Notes under the pieces: model-generated
What the model saw: only the letters and a program-made list of their open reading frames with translations
Told to the model about the DNA's origin: nothing
Database searches by the model: none
Position numbers and translations under genes: made by a program
Shown here: positions 11,814-23,170 of the stretch, piece by piece
Layout of the letters: every line of letters begins with the position of its first letter
Numbering within the stretch: position 1 is the first letter of the stretch
NCBI GenBank assembly: GCA_034509425.1
Contig: JAVTVJ010000076.1
Coordinates: forward strand, 5,208,001 to 5,272,000
Source: Eopsaltria australis
Taxonomy: Eukaryota; Chordata; Aves; Passeriformes; Petroicidae
DNA: 64,000 nt
Reading direction: 5' to 3'

Positions 11814-12645
11814 ATGCTTGGTCAGGTGGCCTGACTCTCGCTAATGTCACCTGACCCTGCCTTTCCTTTAACCCTGATCTTGGCCAGCTCCTTATCTGTC
11901 CCCAGGCAGAGCTCCATGCATTCCAGGTGATTATTGAAATAAAGGATGACACCCCTCCTCACCTTCCTTGCCTGTCCTTCCTAAAGAGTCTGTATCCTTC
12001 CATTCCAATGCTCCAGTCGCAGAAGCCATCCTCCCATGTCTTTGTGGTGTCAACAAAGTCACAGCCCTGTAGGTATGTGTGTGTCTCCATCTTCTCCTGT
12101 TTACTCTCTGTGCTATGTGTCTTTACAGAGAGACATTTTTGTTGACCTGCAGATGAAGTCGACTTAATTCCAGCTGGAGTGTCTGGAATTCCTTTGTGCT
12201 GCTGTTCAGATGCTTTCCTGCTTACCTGTGATCTCTTTACAGGCTCTGAACATCTCTTGTTGGCATGGGCATTACATAGGTAGGAGTAGGATGGGTTGAA
12301 GTTTCCCTCTCCCAGCAACTTGTTTAAAGCTCTCCAACCATCTCAGCAAGAAAATGCTCATCCACTTCTCTGATGGAGTCCATCAGCCACCACAAGATCA
12401 GGTTTCTCACAGTGAGTCCCCATGGTCTAAATAGCCAAACCTCTGGCTGTGGCAACAGGCCTACAACCATTCGTAGATTCATTAGGTTCAGCTGGCCCTT
12501 TCAAACACCTTCCCTTTGACCAGAAGGACTGAGGAAAGACTATCTCTGATTCAAAGTACCTTACGACTGCTCCCAGGACTCTGTCTCCCTTCGTGATCCT
12601 GCCCATACTGCCCCTGGCTGTACCACTGGCACTCACATGAAACAA
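11814..12645 (-). mobile_element. CR1 LINE, 5' portion including endonuclease start
   Basis: On the minus strand the frame at 11959-12318 reads into a segment ending DWSIGMEGYRLFRKDRQGR. This matches the AP-like endonuclease region of CR1 ORF2 (known pattern: ETWWD ... DW.a.MdGY.LFRrDR.GR). Downstream (lower coordinates) the GCTCTGCCTGGGGACAG and GGCCACCTGACC blocks also fit CR1 ORF2, where the latter corresponds to the YYRPPD motif. Where the family has the catalytic Glu of the ETW motif this copy reads KTW, and several frameshifts follow, so it is inactive. Positions 12320-12645 look like CR1 5' leader or ORF1-ORF2 spacer but are less certain. A 5' part of CR1 is uncommon because most copies are 5'-truncated; the reverse transcriptase and 3' end are absent here. 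Confidence 0.72.
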
Positions 12646-14100
12646 TAACTTTAAATGTTTAATATACTGAAATACATGGCATTACACTGAAAAGAGAAAG
12701 ACTGGTTTATTTCTACTGATGTCAAACTAGCTGAGGTCCTAAACTCTACACATTATACATGCTACACTAGCTGAAAATCTAATCCAACATTTTCTGTCAC
12801 CACATTTTCCTGGGAGCAAAGCTTTGAATTCCAGCTCCTGAGTTGCAGGCCCCCTCATTTGGATCAATTTGGTGACCACAGCAAACACAGAACATTGTTG
12901 ACAATAATTTTTTGATGTCGTTGCTTTACAGATGCCAGCGTGATTTAAAATAAACTCCATCTGCAGCAAGCCCTTCAGCTGATTTCCCTAATGAACTGTG
13001 AACCTCCAAAGTTTTTCTACTGACCTTGTATGGAATACACTTTCAGAGAGGAAAACAGTACCATTTAGAAGTGAAGCTCATTTACTAACTATGTGAACTG
13101 TCTGTCACTTACTGGCAGAGCTCAGACAGCTGTGACAGTGAGGACCAGGTCACACCAACATCCCTTCAAAGAGAAAGTGGGAGAGAACCTATGGGAATTC
13201 AGAAAATAAAACACCTGAAATGCTGAAAGTGTGTGATACGTCTGTTCATGGAAATTATGGCTGAATGGTCCATTCAGGCTTTGGCATTAGGGATTTCAGC
13301 TCTTGCGTCCTATTCTCTTTATGAACTCAATTACTTTAGGAAAGTCCCTGAATGATGGTGTCCTTACTGTGAATACTGACTATTTGTGATTAAATGAACC
13401 CCATTCAGAGGCAACTTTTGGCAATATTACAGAAACCATAGTGATGGCTGGCTTTTTATTAGTTGAAATGGAAGGAAACCAATAAACAAATCTGCAACAA
13501 GCATTTCTCTGGATATGTCAACACATCAGTAAGGACGAAGTATATGCTTCACGATATTGTCATGTTACAGCTGCAGGCTGAATATATCAAACTAGATAAA
13601 AACTGTATGGGGGAAACAAAACATACATCATTTTGTAGAGTTCTGCCTTCCCTAATCATTTTTCAACTGTCTATAAAACCAATCTCTAATATTTTTACAT
13701 ATTACGAGGACATATCCATTTTAAGACACTGCCACCATGACTTGTATCATAATGGGAACAACATATTTTTTAAGTAATGACAATAAGAACAATAGGAATT
13801 TTCAAGAAAGAAGGTATTAATTAATAGGAAAGCAGACGTCAGTCTTTGTCTCCTTTTGCAATAATCTTTTAATAACAAAGTATTGTTCTGTTACCTACTC
13901 CCACTTCCTTTTTTCAAATGAAATTGTCAAAGGCAAATAAAATATAGCCATTGGTACATTCCTTTTCACCTTCATTTCTTTAGTCGATTTTGTGTTTTAC
14001 AGTATCCCTTACAAAGCATGAGAAGTGAATTTTAGGGATGCAGTAAGGTACACACAATCATAAGAACAATGCTCTTAACAAATGTCCTCACTGCCCCATT
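12646..14100. other. Intergenic stretch, no gene recognised
   Basis: AT-rich sequence with open frames up to 104 codons (plus, 13463-13777) of no recognisable family. No repeat identified. Confidence 0.55.
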
Positions 14101-14142
14101 TTATTGTGAGCAGTTTGTTCTTTACTTTATACTTTCATGTCA

Positions 14143-14680
14143 TAAATGATTCATGGTTGGATGCACAAGCAAAACAGTTTACTGAAACTAATCCCAGCAG
14201 TGTGCAGACCTATTTGTATTACTCTGGCAATGTTCCTTGCGATAGCACAGTCAGTTGTAAACATAGCAGGAATGGGATCTGTAACTAATTCTCATAATAT
14301 TCACATATCACCAGGAGGAGTATCATCTCTGTTAGTATGGATGTCTGCAGCCAGAATCTTCAGCAGACCAATTTTCCCATGCTCCAGGAGAAGGATTAAT
14401 CTCCTGTCAATATCTTTACCACTATGGTGGTGGCAAAATGGTCTAAAATAACAGGCTTATGTGTTGTTGCCACTCTTGGTGGTCTTCCTGAGAGTTAGTT
14501 GGCCACAGATCTGCTTCTAGAAGATCTCTGGGAAGAGGCTTTAATTTATATCGGTGTTGCTGTTTCAGCCACTTAATTTTTCCATCAACAGGAGTAGTTT
14601 GGCCAAAATGGATGTGTTTCATGTAGCCCAAAAGTATACAGTCTACTTTTATCCTTACTGTAATGACATGCAAAGATGGG
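14143..14680 (-). pseudogene. Unidentified coding-like remnant on minus strand
   Basis: The minus strand holds a 76-codon frame (14443-14673) with a protein-like composition, rich in charged and aromatic residues (for example KIKWLKQQHRYKLKPLPRDL). Past its stop, a second minus-strand reading in another frame continues toward 14150 with few interruptions. This looks like a decayed processed gene copy or a fragment of retroelement coding sequence. I do not recognise the family, and no poly-A tail or target duplication was found. It could equally be chance open sequence. A protein-level search would decide. Confidence 0.25.
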
Positions 14681-17373
14681 TTCCTGCTCTTAATTTAAAT
14701 AATTGTTTAAAAATTATTTGAAAAATTAGGTCACATAAACTTGTAAACAAAAAAAATGAAAGAGCAAATACACAACAAAAGGTGTTAATTTAAAACAATT
14801 GCTACCAAAATTCTAGCAGAATACACTAAAGTATTGCTTAGTACTGAAAATTTAGATTGATATGCAATATATTTTTTGGTATCTGTAGTGTAAATTTTCA
14901 TGAAATAAAATTAAAAGGAGAAAATAAGGAAAAAACCCACCCAAACCAAAACCCTAAACAGAACAGAGTACAAAGCTTCTCAGTCAGTTTCCATGGAGAA
15001 TTTTTGTTTTAAAGGAAGATTTCCATCTCCTTATAAAAGAAAAATATATTTTGTCTGGGTTCCAGTTTGAGTGGCATAAAGGCTAAAGTTGGACTAAGTT
15101 TTATACTTTATTCTCCAAAGATAAATAACAAGGGTTCCTACATAATGAATGGAGAACAGCAGCTGCTTTTGAAAGCCTCCAGAGGGAGAACCTGTTTATC
15201 TTAGCACCTAAATATGAAGAGGCTGAAATTCAGCCTTTGTTCCATAAACAGTCAATAGCTAGCTTGCATCTTCTACACCTGTCACCCACAGGACTTTTTA
15301 ACCCAGAGTTATTCTGGAGTGAGACTCACAGAAAGAAGCAAGTTTGGATCCTAAAGAGGTGGGAGTGGTGGAAGCAGCCCAGTGATGACAGATGACACTA
15401 AATAGCTGCAAGAGATCTCTTAACTTTTTAAAGAGTCACAAAGGAAGTTTTTAAAAAACTGAAAGAGAGGAGAAAAGCCCCTTCAGAACAACAAATACTC
15501 ACTGCAGTTGGCCTGAAATACGAACAAAATACCTAGCTATAGAGCTGAAAAATGATGAAAAAAAGCAATACAATGCTTACAAAATTCACATTTGTTCTCT
15601 TTTTATGAACCTCTTATGAAGCTCTTGTCCTACATGCTGAGTGAGAAGCACTGGAAGTATTATCACAGCATGGTCGTTTAGATGATATTTCGAGCTTGAT
15701 ACTGAAATAGCTATGCCATCCTCTTAAAACACAAGATATGACTAGAAGTGTCTCATTGATGGTTGTTAATGGGAATTCATTCTTATGTGTTTGCCTTAAT
15801 TTTGCCCAGAATTTTCTTTCTATAGATCTGTATTTTATCCCTTGCTGTTTCTCCAAAAAATTGTCTGAAGTCTCTTATTTCAATTTTTAAACTAAATTGT
15901 TTTTTAAATGTGTATTTTCCCCTGTGAGTATTATACAAGGCAGATGCTGTGAGAGGCTTGTTAGATTGCAACTACCTTTTGTTTTTCAAAGTCTCTGTGC
16001 TCTGTTCAGAACTGCACTGTTTTCCTGATGTTAATCGTGCACTAAGGCTAACTAATGCATGGATGAAAAAAACCTTTTAATAAAGAAAGAAATTTTAGTC
16101 AGTGTTATTTCTTAAGCAGAATATAACAAAAAGAACTGAAGAAAAAAAACCTTCCTACAGTTCTTCAAACAAATATGAGCCTCTGTTCTTTTGTGCCTCA
16201 TCTGTAGTTTCATGAAAAATTGCCTTTCTCAACAAAGCTGGTTTAAGAAACTCAGAATGTCACCACCTTCAGCCAATTATTCTTACTCCTGTGTAGCCCT
16301 TTGACACTGCTTAGTTATGCCAATACAGTTGATTTAGGATGCATATTGTAAATTAAATGGTCCAAGACAGAAGCAACAACCAAACTAAGGATCAGTGAAA
16401 TCTGATTCTGTCACAGTCTGTATGGGGTTTGGGGTGCAGCTATTGCAGCATTGCTGGTGTGCTTTGAATGATTGCTTCAATTACAGACATTCTTTGATGT
16501 TAAAATGCTACTTTTAACATTTTTTTGGTGTCAGCAGTGACCCTGACAGTTTGGCTTTTCCAATATATGTCTATTTCAGGAATTAGCTTCCATAAAAGAG
16601 AAAAATCTACCATGACAGTCAAATGGTCTCTGCTTGAGAAAATGTTTTGTTCCTTTGAAATATGTTTTACATTTCAGCAAAATTTCAATGGAACATTAAA
16701 CCTAAGGAGATTCACTTAGATTGCAGAAGCTGTGCTGTCTTTATGCATGAGCGTCAAGCAATAAAGCACATACACCCCCTGTGCATTCTCTTGGTAGGGG
16801 GCCCATGGAAACTGCCGCTTTCAATTCTATCTAATGTTTACACGCTAGGCAGTCTTCCTTCAGATATTGAGGGTTGCTTGTTCCTAATGTTCAGGCATAC
16901 AGACCAATCCATCACATGAAACTGTCAGTGACATTTCTACCCCTTTTCTGGTTTTGTCATTAAAGTGAGGAAATAAACATGAGACCTCTGCTTTATCCCT
17001 TCAGTTTTCCTCTGTTAAGGGATTATTCATTCGCTTCTATGTGCAAAGCCACAAATTACAAATGAATGCTGATGTATTCATTTTGTACCTTGAGTCTTAT
17101 AATTCAGCTGAACTGTATCTGAATTTACTATGCATTGGTACTTCAATACACTTTTGGACAAAGATTTTTCTTCAATATATGTTTCCAAATGTGTCCAGAA
17201 ACAATTCTTCTTCCTCTGTTCCTAGTAGCATGAAGATTATGATGAATGAAACATTTTTTTTCCTGCTCTTCAGCATAAATGAAAAAGGTACAAGGTCTTT
17301 AAAAACAGGTAAATGAAAGCTGCTTTTAGATGACCCACTGTGAATGATACCTATATGTTTCCTGCACTTTTAG
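14681..17373. other. Intergenic stretch, no gene recognised
   Basis: AT-rich, with A-rich patches at 14925-14970 and 16138-16150. Minus-strand frames at 15614-15856 and 15783-15971 overlap in different frames and could be a degraded LINE segment, but no block matches a family I know. Confidence 0.5.
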
Positions 17374-17512
17374 ATCACAGAATCACAGAGTATTCTGAGT
17401 TGGAAGTGTCTTGCAAGGAACATTGACTCCAGCTCTTAAGTGAATGGCCCATACTGGGATCAAACCCACAATCTTGGTGCTATTACCAACATATTCTAAC
17501 AGATCAGATGGA
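17374..17512 (-). mobile_element. tRNA-Ile-derived SINE with CR1 tail (TguSINE1-like)
   Basis: Read on the minus strand, 17512-17445 is a decayed tRNA-Ile(AAU)-like head. It keeps the TAGAATATGTTGGTAATAGC block (tRNA-Ile: TAGAGCGTGGTGCTAATAAC), the B-box form GGTTTGATCCC and the acceptor-side TATGGGCCA. It continues through a linker into a CR1-X-like 3' tail (17440-17374), which ends in CTTCCAACTCAGAATACTC followed by TGTGATTCTGTGAT. This order, tRNA-Ile head joined to a CR1 3' end, is the published structure of TguSINE1, which borrows CR1 machinery for retroposition. The tail matches the CR1 nested at 54449-54706. Sequence decay suggests an old copy. It is not a functional tRNA gene. Confidence 0.88.
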
Positions 17513-18289
17513 CATTTATAGCACATTAACATTTATACCTAAATATTCCTGCAAAGCCATCCAGGGAAGAATTCTTTGCTAATAATAGAAAATGAAGAGC
17601 AAGATGTGTATCTCACTCATTTTGAGGTAGGAAAAATCAAGTTTCAGAATGGATTGCATCTAGAATACACCTCCTAAAATGGATGTAATTTGGAATAGAT
17701 TCTGGGATGCACAAAAATATGAAGTGTGGACAAGGAGGCCACAAGTTGCTTAGAGAAGAAGCCTAAGTTCTCTGCTTGGCTAACCAAAAAGAAGTAGGCT
17801 GATACAAAGCCCTTTATATTATTTTTCCAAAGATCTTGGGATAGTTAGAGACAAAAGGTTTGCAGAGAAGTTTGAAATCCTTTACTAGATCAATTGATAT
17901 AATTATAAAGTCGAATAGACAGGGGTCAGGCACTCCTCAGGTCTAGTCCAGCTCACTCTATAATCCCAGACATGACTTTTGATTTCAGGTGGACAGTTGA
18001 AGAAAAGCACTCCTCTAATGTTATCTGAACATGTCACCTGGAAGTGGGAAGGGCAAGTTTTCAAGAATAATCTGCTATGTAATTTTTAACTGAGTGGCTG
18101 CAGTTGCAGAGAATATTTTATATTTTTGACCCAACACAGGTTCATGTTGCATCACAGTGACTATTTTGTTCTCTGTTTTTCTATTTTAATTTCTAATAAT
18201 TTCCTAATAATGCTTTTTTTTACTATGATATCTGTTTTTCACTGAGTTGTCCAAGAACTTTTACCATAACAGGTAATTTAAAGACTCAA
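17513..18289. other. Intergenic stretch, no gene recognised
   Basis: No repeat or gene recognised. The right end (18180-18290) may be an extension of the ancient LINE that follows. Confidence 0.5.
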
Positions 18290-19100
18290 ATGGTGCATTT
18301 TTTTTTCATCCATTTTTGCTGCTTTGCATTTAGTGACATTGAACTTGACTCAATCAGTTTTGTGAGATCTTTCTGCAGACCTTTGCAATTACTTTCACTT
18401 TTGAACATAGTGAGTAATAATTTTATAATCAGCAAACTTTTCCATATCGCTTTTCCACAGAGTATCTCTTCTGATGAACATCATAAATCCTAGTTCAAAT
18501 CATTCAGACACATCAATGGCAGTATCCTTTCACTGTAAGAAAAATATTTCTTGCCATCTTGGCATAGATCTCTCTCTTTATTCAGGAATATGTCAAAAGG
18601 TTTTTCAAATCCAAAACCACTCTGCCAACTACATCAAAGTTATCTGCATGCATATTGATTCTTTAACAAACTCTAAAAGTTTTGTGAACCACAATTTCCC
18701 TCTAAAAAAGCCCTGTTTTCTATCATATTGCTCCATGTACATTTATGTCTGTGCTAAATATACCAAGAGTTTCTAGCAATTTGTAGACTAAGGAAGTCAA
18801 ATGTACAGACCTATAATTTCACTTGTCTTCCTGAATTATAAATTTATAAATCTGTAGCTTTTGTCAAATTCAATTCCTTCACTAATCATGAGGTTAGTAA
18901 TAAATTATAAACTACACTTAACAATTACACGATTTACTACTTGAGCTCCTTCAGAGCTTCTGAATGAATAACATATGGTACTGGAGATATTTTACTCTTT
19001 ATTTTACCAATTTATTCTAAAACATCCTCCACTGACACTTCAGTCTGAGATTGTTTCAATGACTTGTCATAGGAAAAGCTCCTTCCAATTTCCACACTGG
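18290..19100 (-). mobile_element. Ancient amniote CR1-type LINE, reverse-transcriptase region
   Basis: About 800 bp match, antisense, the deep amniote CR1-type LINE seen in turtles, crocodilians and birds. On the plus strand the order of recognisable blocks is GTGAGATCTTTCTGCAG, ATAATCAGCAAACTTTTCC, GTCAAAAGGTTTTTCAAATC, the TTTCCCTCTAAAAAAGCCC block, TAGCAATTTGTAGAC, ACAGACCTATAATTTC, TTGAGCTCCTTCAGAGCTTC and CCTCCACTGACACTTCAGTC. On the minus strand these correspond to the part of ORF2 around the NYRPVSLT and DFQKAFDKVPH motifs of the reverse transcriptase, running downstream toward the FADD-like region. The frame is destroyed by many small changes. Long collinear recognisability in so old an element is notable. 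Subfamily (for example L3 versus another ancient CR1) is not resolved. Confidence 0.82.
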
Positions 19101-19164
19101 TGCACAATACTCAGCTTTTCTGCTGTGGCCACATCTTTTCTGTTCTTGTAACATCTCAATCATC

Positions 19165-20097
19165 TCTCAACAGGAAAGGGAGAAAAAAAATATTTGAAAA
19201 ATTTGTGGGCCAAGATAAGGACAGGGAGACCACCCACCAATTGTCATCATGGGCAAAACACCATTTGGTTTGGGGAAGTAAATTTATTTATCCAACAGAG
19301 TAGCAAAATGAGAAATAAGAACAAACCTAGAACCACCTTCCACCTACACCCCCTTTCCTTCCCAGGCTCAAGTTCACTGCTGACTCTTCTACCTTCATGG
19401 CCTGAGCAGTCCAGTGGGACTGGGAAATGGGGCTAATGTTGCTCCTTCCACCTCATGGTCTTCCTCTGCTCCAGCGTGGGGTCCTTCACACTGGAGACAG
19501 TCCTACATTAACTATTTCACCATTGGTCCCTTCTGCCGGCTGCAGCTCTTCAGGAGCAGACTGCATCAGCCTGGGTCTTTTGCTGGGCCACAGGTTCTGC
19601 CAGGATCCTGCTCCTGCAAACGCTCCCCTTGGGGTCACAGCCTCCTTTGGGCTTCCACTTGCTGTGGCTGGGATTCTCCAGAGGCTGCCTGAGCTATTTG
19701 GTTATTTGCTCCACCATGGACCTCCATGGGCTGCAGGGGCAGAGCTGCCTCACCATGGGCTGCACCAGGGGCTGCAGGGGAATCTCAGCTCTGGTGCCTG
19801 GAGCACCTCCTGCCCCTCCTTCAGCACTGACCCTCATGTCTGCAGGGCTGTTCCTCTCACATATTCTCACTCCTCTCACACCCTCAGTTCAATTTTTTAC
19901 CTTGTCTCAAGTATGTTATCCCAGAGGTGTTACCAGCGCTGTCAATGGCCTCAGCTTTGGCCAGCGGTGGGCCCTTTTTGGAGGTGTCTGGAATTGGCTG
20001 TATTGAACAAAGGGACAGCCCCAGTCTTTTTTCTCACAGAGGCCACCTTTGTAGCCCTCTTGCTACCACACTCTTGCCTTATAAACCAAATACTGCA
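19165..20097 (-). mobile_element. LTR, family Y (nearly complete)
   Basis: This 933-bp element aligns along its length with the family Y copy at 24523-25567. Shared plus-strand blocks are AAGATAAGGACAGGGAGACC, the TCATCATGGGCAAAACA block, a TTTATT site (19283-19288; AATAAA on the minus strand), a run of short imperfect repeats carrying CTCCAGCGTGGGGTCC and similar units (19455-19700), TGGACCTCCATGGGCTGC, CCTGGAGCACCTCCTGCCC, TGTTATCCCAGAGGTGTTAC and GTAGCCCTCTTGCTACCA. The right end reads AAACCAAATACTGCA where complete copies have AAACCCAATACA. The left (3') end is missing about 80 bp. A 248-codon plus-strand frame inside (19427-20173) is an antisense artefact of the GC-rich LTR and continues past its end. 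No proviral interior adjoins it. Confidence 0.82.
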
Positions 20098-20449
20098 TAC
20101 ATATTTTAATGCTAGTTTCACTTATGTATACATCCGTTCCTTTTTCATCATCCTTTCTTACTTTTACTTTTAAAAAAGCAGACCTTTTGCTTTGGTTTCT
20201 TTTTATTTTCCTCATCCAGATAGAAATTCTACTTATAAAGGATACTTTCTTCATTAGTGATGTTCTCTGTATTGACTGTTATCATTCAGAAATTGGATCT
20301 GATGATGAATAGCACCATGAAAATGTCAGCTCAGTGTTCAGCAGTGGTCAAAAATAAATTGAATGTGAGGAACTATAAAGAAAAGAGTAGAAAAGAAAAC
20401 ATAAAACATAATCATATCTGTAGAAAGAGCTCTTATCCCAAAATCTAAA
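20098..20449. other. Intergenic stretch, no gene recognised
   Basis: AT-rich sequence between an LTR and an ancient LINE fragment; nothing recognised. Confidence 0.5.
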
Positions 20450-20730
20450 AAAGGATGGAACAGAATTGGGAGAGGTTCACAGAAAGCCACCAAGAAGAAT
20501 CAGAAATATAGAATGGCAGTCAAGGGAATCCATAAATAGCCCAGGACTATTCAGTCTGAAAAGTGACAGTTTAGGGAAGGTTTTGACAGAAATCTGTCCT
20601 ATCATAAGGGAAAAGGAATAGATAAAAAGACACAGATGGTTCATTTTCTCTTTCAAAGTGTGGATGAGAGTATCATATGCTGTTAGCAGGTGGTAGGTTC
20701 AAAGCAAAAAAAAAAAAAAGGAAGGTAGTT
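20450..20730 (+). mobile_element. Ancient CR1-type LINE fragment, ORF2 C-terminal part
   Basis: In sense orientation the blocks CAGAATTGGGAGAGGTTCAC, GAAAGCCACCAAGAAGAATC, the GGACTATTCAGTCTGAAAAG block, ATAGATAAAAAGACACAGATGG (shortened similarity) and AGCAGGTGGTAGGTTCAAAG follow the ancient amniote CR1 order, in which they encode the region upstream of the ORF2 C terminus. It ends at an A run (about 20706-20719). The reading frame is broken. It lies close to the antisense ancient LINE at 18290-19100 but in the opposite orientation, so the two are separate insertions or an old inversion. Confidence 0.7.
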
Positions 20731-22844
20731 GTCTACATAATATGTAGGTAGGTAACTCTCTCTCCCCAGGTCACTTTTCTTTCAGTATTCTTTACTTTAT
20801 ACAAAAATACACTGCAAGCAGTATATGATACACTGCAAGCAGTATATGAACCACTTACAAGCACACAATGTTTTAATGGCTGGCTAGAGGACTCAGTGGG
20901 GAGCAAAAATGACCATTCCTGTGCCCTCATGCCTTGTGATTGTCTCTGGGTCAGCAGTTGTATGATGGTGGGAAGTGTCAGTCAGCCCTGTTGTGCTCTG
21001 GCATAGTTTGGTCTTTGGTGCTGCCAAAAAGTAGATTCTATGCTTTTTCCATAGATCTGAGTAGTTTCATGACAGTATTTTTCTCCTGAATTTCTAAATT
21101 GCTGATTACTGCCTCTCACTCCAGTTTGTGTATTTTACTTTTGTTAGCTTGTAAAGTGTTAGCTTACTTATCCCCTGACATCTGAAAAATAGCTTACTCT
21201 AAAACTAAGCCAAACCTGAGTGTTGAGCTGGAGCAAGCTGTATCTTCATGGGATACATTTTGAGAGAATTTTGCTCAGGATATTTTGGATTCTAAAGGTT
21301 TGCATGCCTTGAAAAAGGAACTCGACAAAAATATAATTTTGAGATATTAGATAGAAAGACCAGAGACCTGATTCTACTAAAGGTCTGTTTGTGTTTCAAG
21401 AAGCTCCTGAGGAGTAAATGTCTTTACCATGCTTTCTTGGGGTTTTTCTTTTTTCAGAGGTTTCTTTTATATTAAGAGGATGTATTATGGAAAGGAAGGA
21501 AAACGTTTCAATCAGATTTTGAATGAGTGAAGTTTGAGGCAAAGTACAGTATTTTAACACAATGTCAGTGTAGATTTAACTATTTTATTTGGAATCATAC
21601 ATATTCTCCTCTTGGATATTTCAAAATGCAGTCATTTTGGTATCTGACTATTTAACCATTTGCCATAACTCATTATTACAATTTCCCAGATAATGAGTAT
21701 TAATTAAAACATTAAATTGTGCTTCTCTCTTCTTTCCCTATAGTGGTCTTAATGTTAGCATTTCTGAGGCACATGATGATATAAAGCAAACCAAATAATA
21801 TATACTTTAAGCAGGACATGACATTTTTATTCACATAAATTGGGATAATTGTTATGGGTAATTCATTTACTGTACTTAACCTTCAGTTTTCTTTAAGCTC
21901 TGAAACATTTCTGTAGCAGCCTGATTTATTTTGTCAATTCTATATATTATCTTCTTGTTTCTCAAGGGACACAAACAATTTGTTTCTCAGTCGAAGTTTT
22001 TCCATGCTTGTTTTGTCCATACCCTCATTCCAACCAGTCCCTTCAGTTCATTCATCTTACTTTATTGTTTTTCAGTATTTTAGACTTTTACTATGAGAAA
22101 AACACATTTTCCTTTGATCTAGTTGTCTATTTTTAGGTCCATATTTATATGGTGAGAGGATTCTTTGATGTTTCCTATCTGATGTTTATTGACTTATGTC
22201 TGTTCTTGGAGGCTGAAAATTTTGGTCTTAGAGGACGAATAATGTCACCCTGTTTTCTTTAATTCCCTTGTTAGAGCCCCCCTAATATTTATAAAAACAA
22301 AACCAAATCAACAGCTTCAACTATTTCGTATTTTGAAGTCAAATACCAGTGCATGTTTTGTGTCAGCCTAGACATAAATGATCCTATTTTCATATATTTC
22401 AAAGGTTTCTGAAAATCCCCTTGCTGCCTCACATTACTTCTGCAAGCATGTTTTAACACAGTTCCTTGCCAGCTTGATTACCAAACCCTGGAAGCCTTCC
22501 GGACAGTGCTATTGTCAAGACTTTATGTCAATATTGGAAGATCAAATTTTGCATCCTTTCTCTCCCCTGCTAGTCGTGGGCACTTCATTGACAATGTAAA
22601 ACAGGTAGAAATCTTGTGAGGTTCATTGCTTTCATGTGCAACAGAGAGGTTATGGGCATTTTGAGCTGACTGTACTCGTGTTGAAAGTATTCTTAACTGT
22701 GCATATCAAAGAACTTCTAAAGAATGACTGCTCCTGGTCTCCTCTCCACACTGCCCTAGGACAGACCTCCAAAGAGTGATTTTTTCCTTCCATTACCTCC
22801 TGAGCTCCTGAAATAAGGGGTAGAAGGACACAGTCCATTCTGAC
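20731..22844. other. Intergenic stretch with a 21-bp tandem duplication
   Basis: No gene recognised. A perfect 21-bp tandem pair lies at 20808-20849. The stretch 21640-21880 is AT-rich with several TAAT cores and could be a conserved noncoding element, but this cannot be shown from one genome. Confidence 0.5.
20808..20849. repeat. Perfect 21-bp tandem duplication
   Basis: The unit starting TACACTGCAAGCAGTATATG occurs twice back to back (20808-20828 and 20829-20849) with no mismatch, implying a recent local duplication. Confidence 0.95.
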
Positions 22845-23170
22845 TAAAATATCCATGCCTCTCTTGGGGGAATAGTGATGTCTCTTCCAGACAATTGCCC
22901 CCAGTTTTTATACTGGACATTCTGTGGTATGGAATATGTCTTTGGCCAGTTTGGGTCAGCTGTTCTGGCCATGCCTCCACCAGATTCTTGTGCCCCTCCT
23001 TACTGGCAGAGCTTGAGACACTGAAAAGTCCTTGGCTTAGGGTAAGCCCTGATCAGCAATAACCAAAGCATCAGTGTGTTGTCAACATTATTCTCCCACT
23101 GAGCCCAAAACACAGTGCAGTGCCAGCTACTAAGAAGGAAATGAATTTTATCCCAGCCAAAACCAGGACA
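22845..23170 (-). mobile_element. LTR fragment, family Z (U3 side)
   Basis: On the minus strand the element begins TGTCCTGGTTTTGGCTGGGA at 23170. It continues through TTAGTAGCTGGCACTGCA, GTGTTTTGGGCTCAG, TGCTTTGGTTATTGCTGATC, AGGGGCACAAGAATCTGG, CAGCTGACCCAAACTGGCC and a TATA box (TATAAAAA, 22905-22912). This follows a widespread avian LTR whose complete form ends CCATGACA (compare 41820-42362). The R/U5 end is missing to the left of about 22845. Minus-strand frames over this span are incidental. There is no adjacent proviral interior. Confidence 0.82.

Noticed and set aside
17445..17512. Possible tRNA-Ile gene on the minus strand
   Set aside because: The A box, anticodon arm and acceptor stem are mutated and the sequence continues directly into a CR1 tail, so it is a SINE head.
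19427..20173. 248-codon plus-strand open frame, the longest in the window
   Set aside because: It lies antisense across a family Y LTR and its length follows from the GC-rich, repeat-bearing LTR. No domain is visible and other copies of the LTR do not keep the frame.
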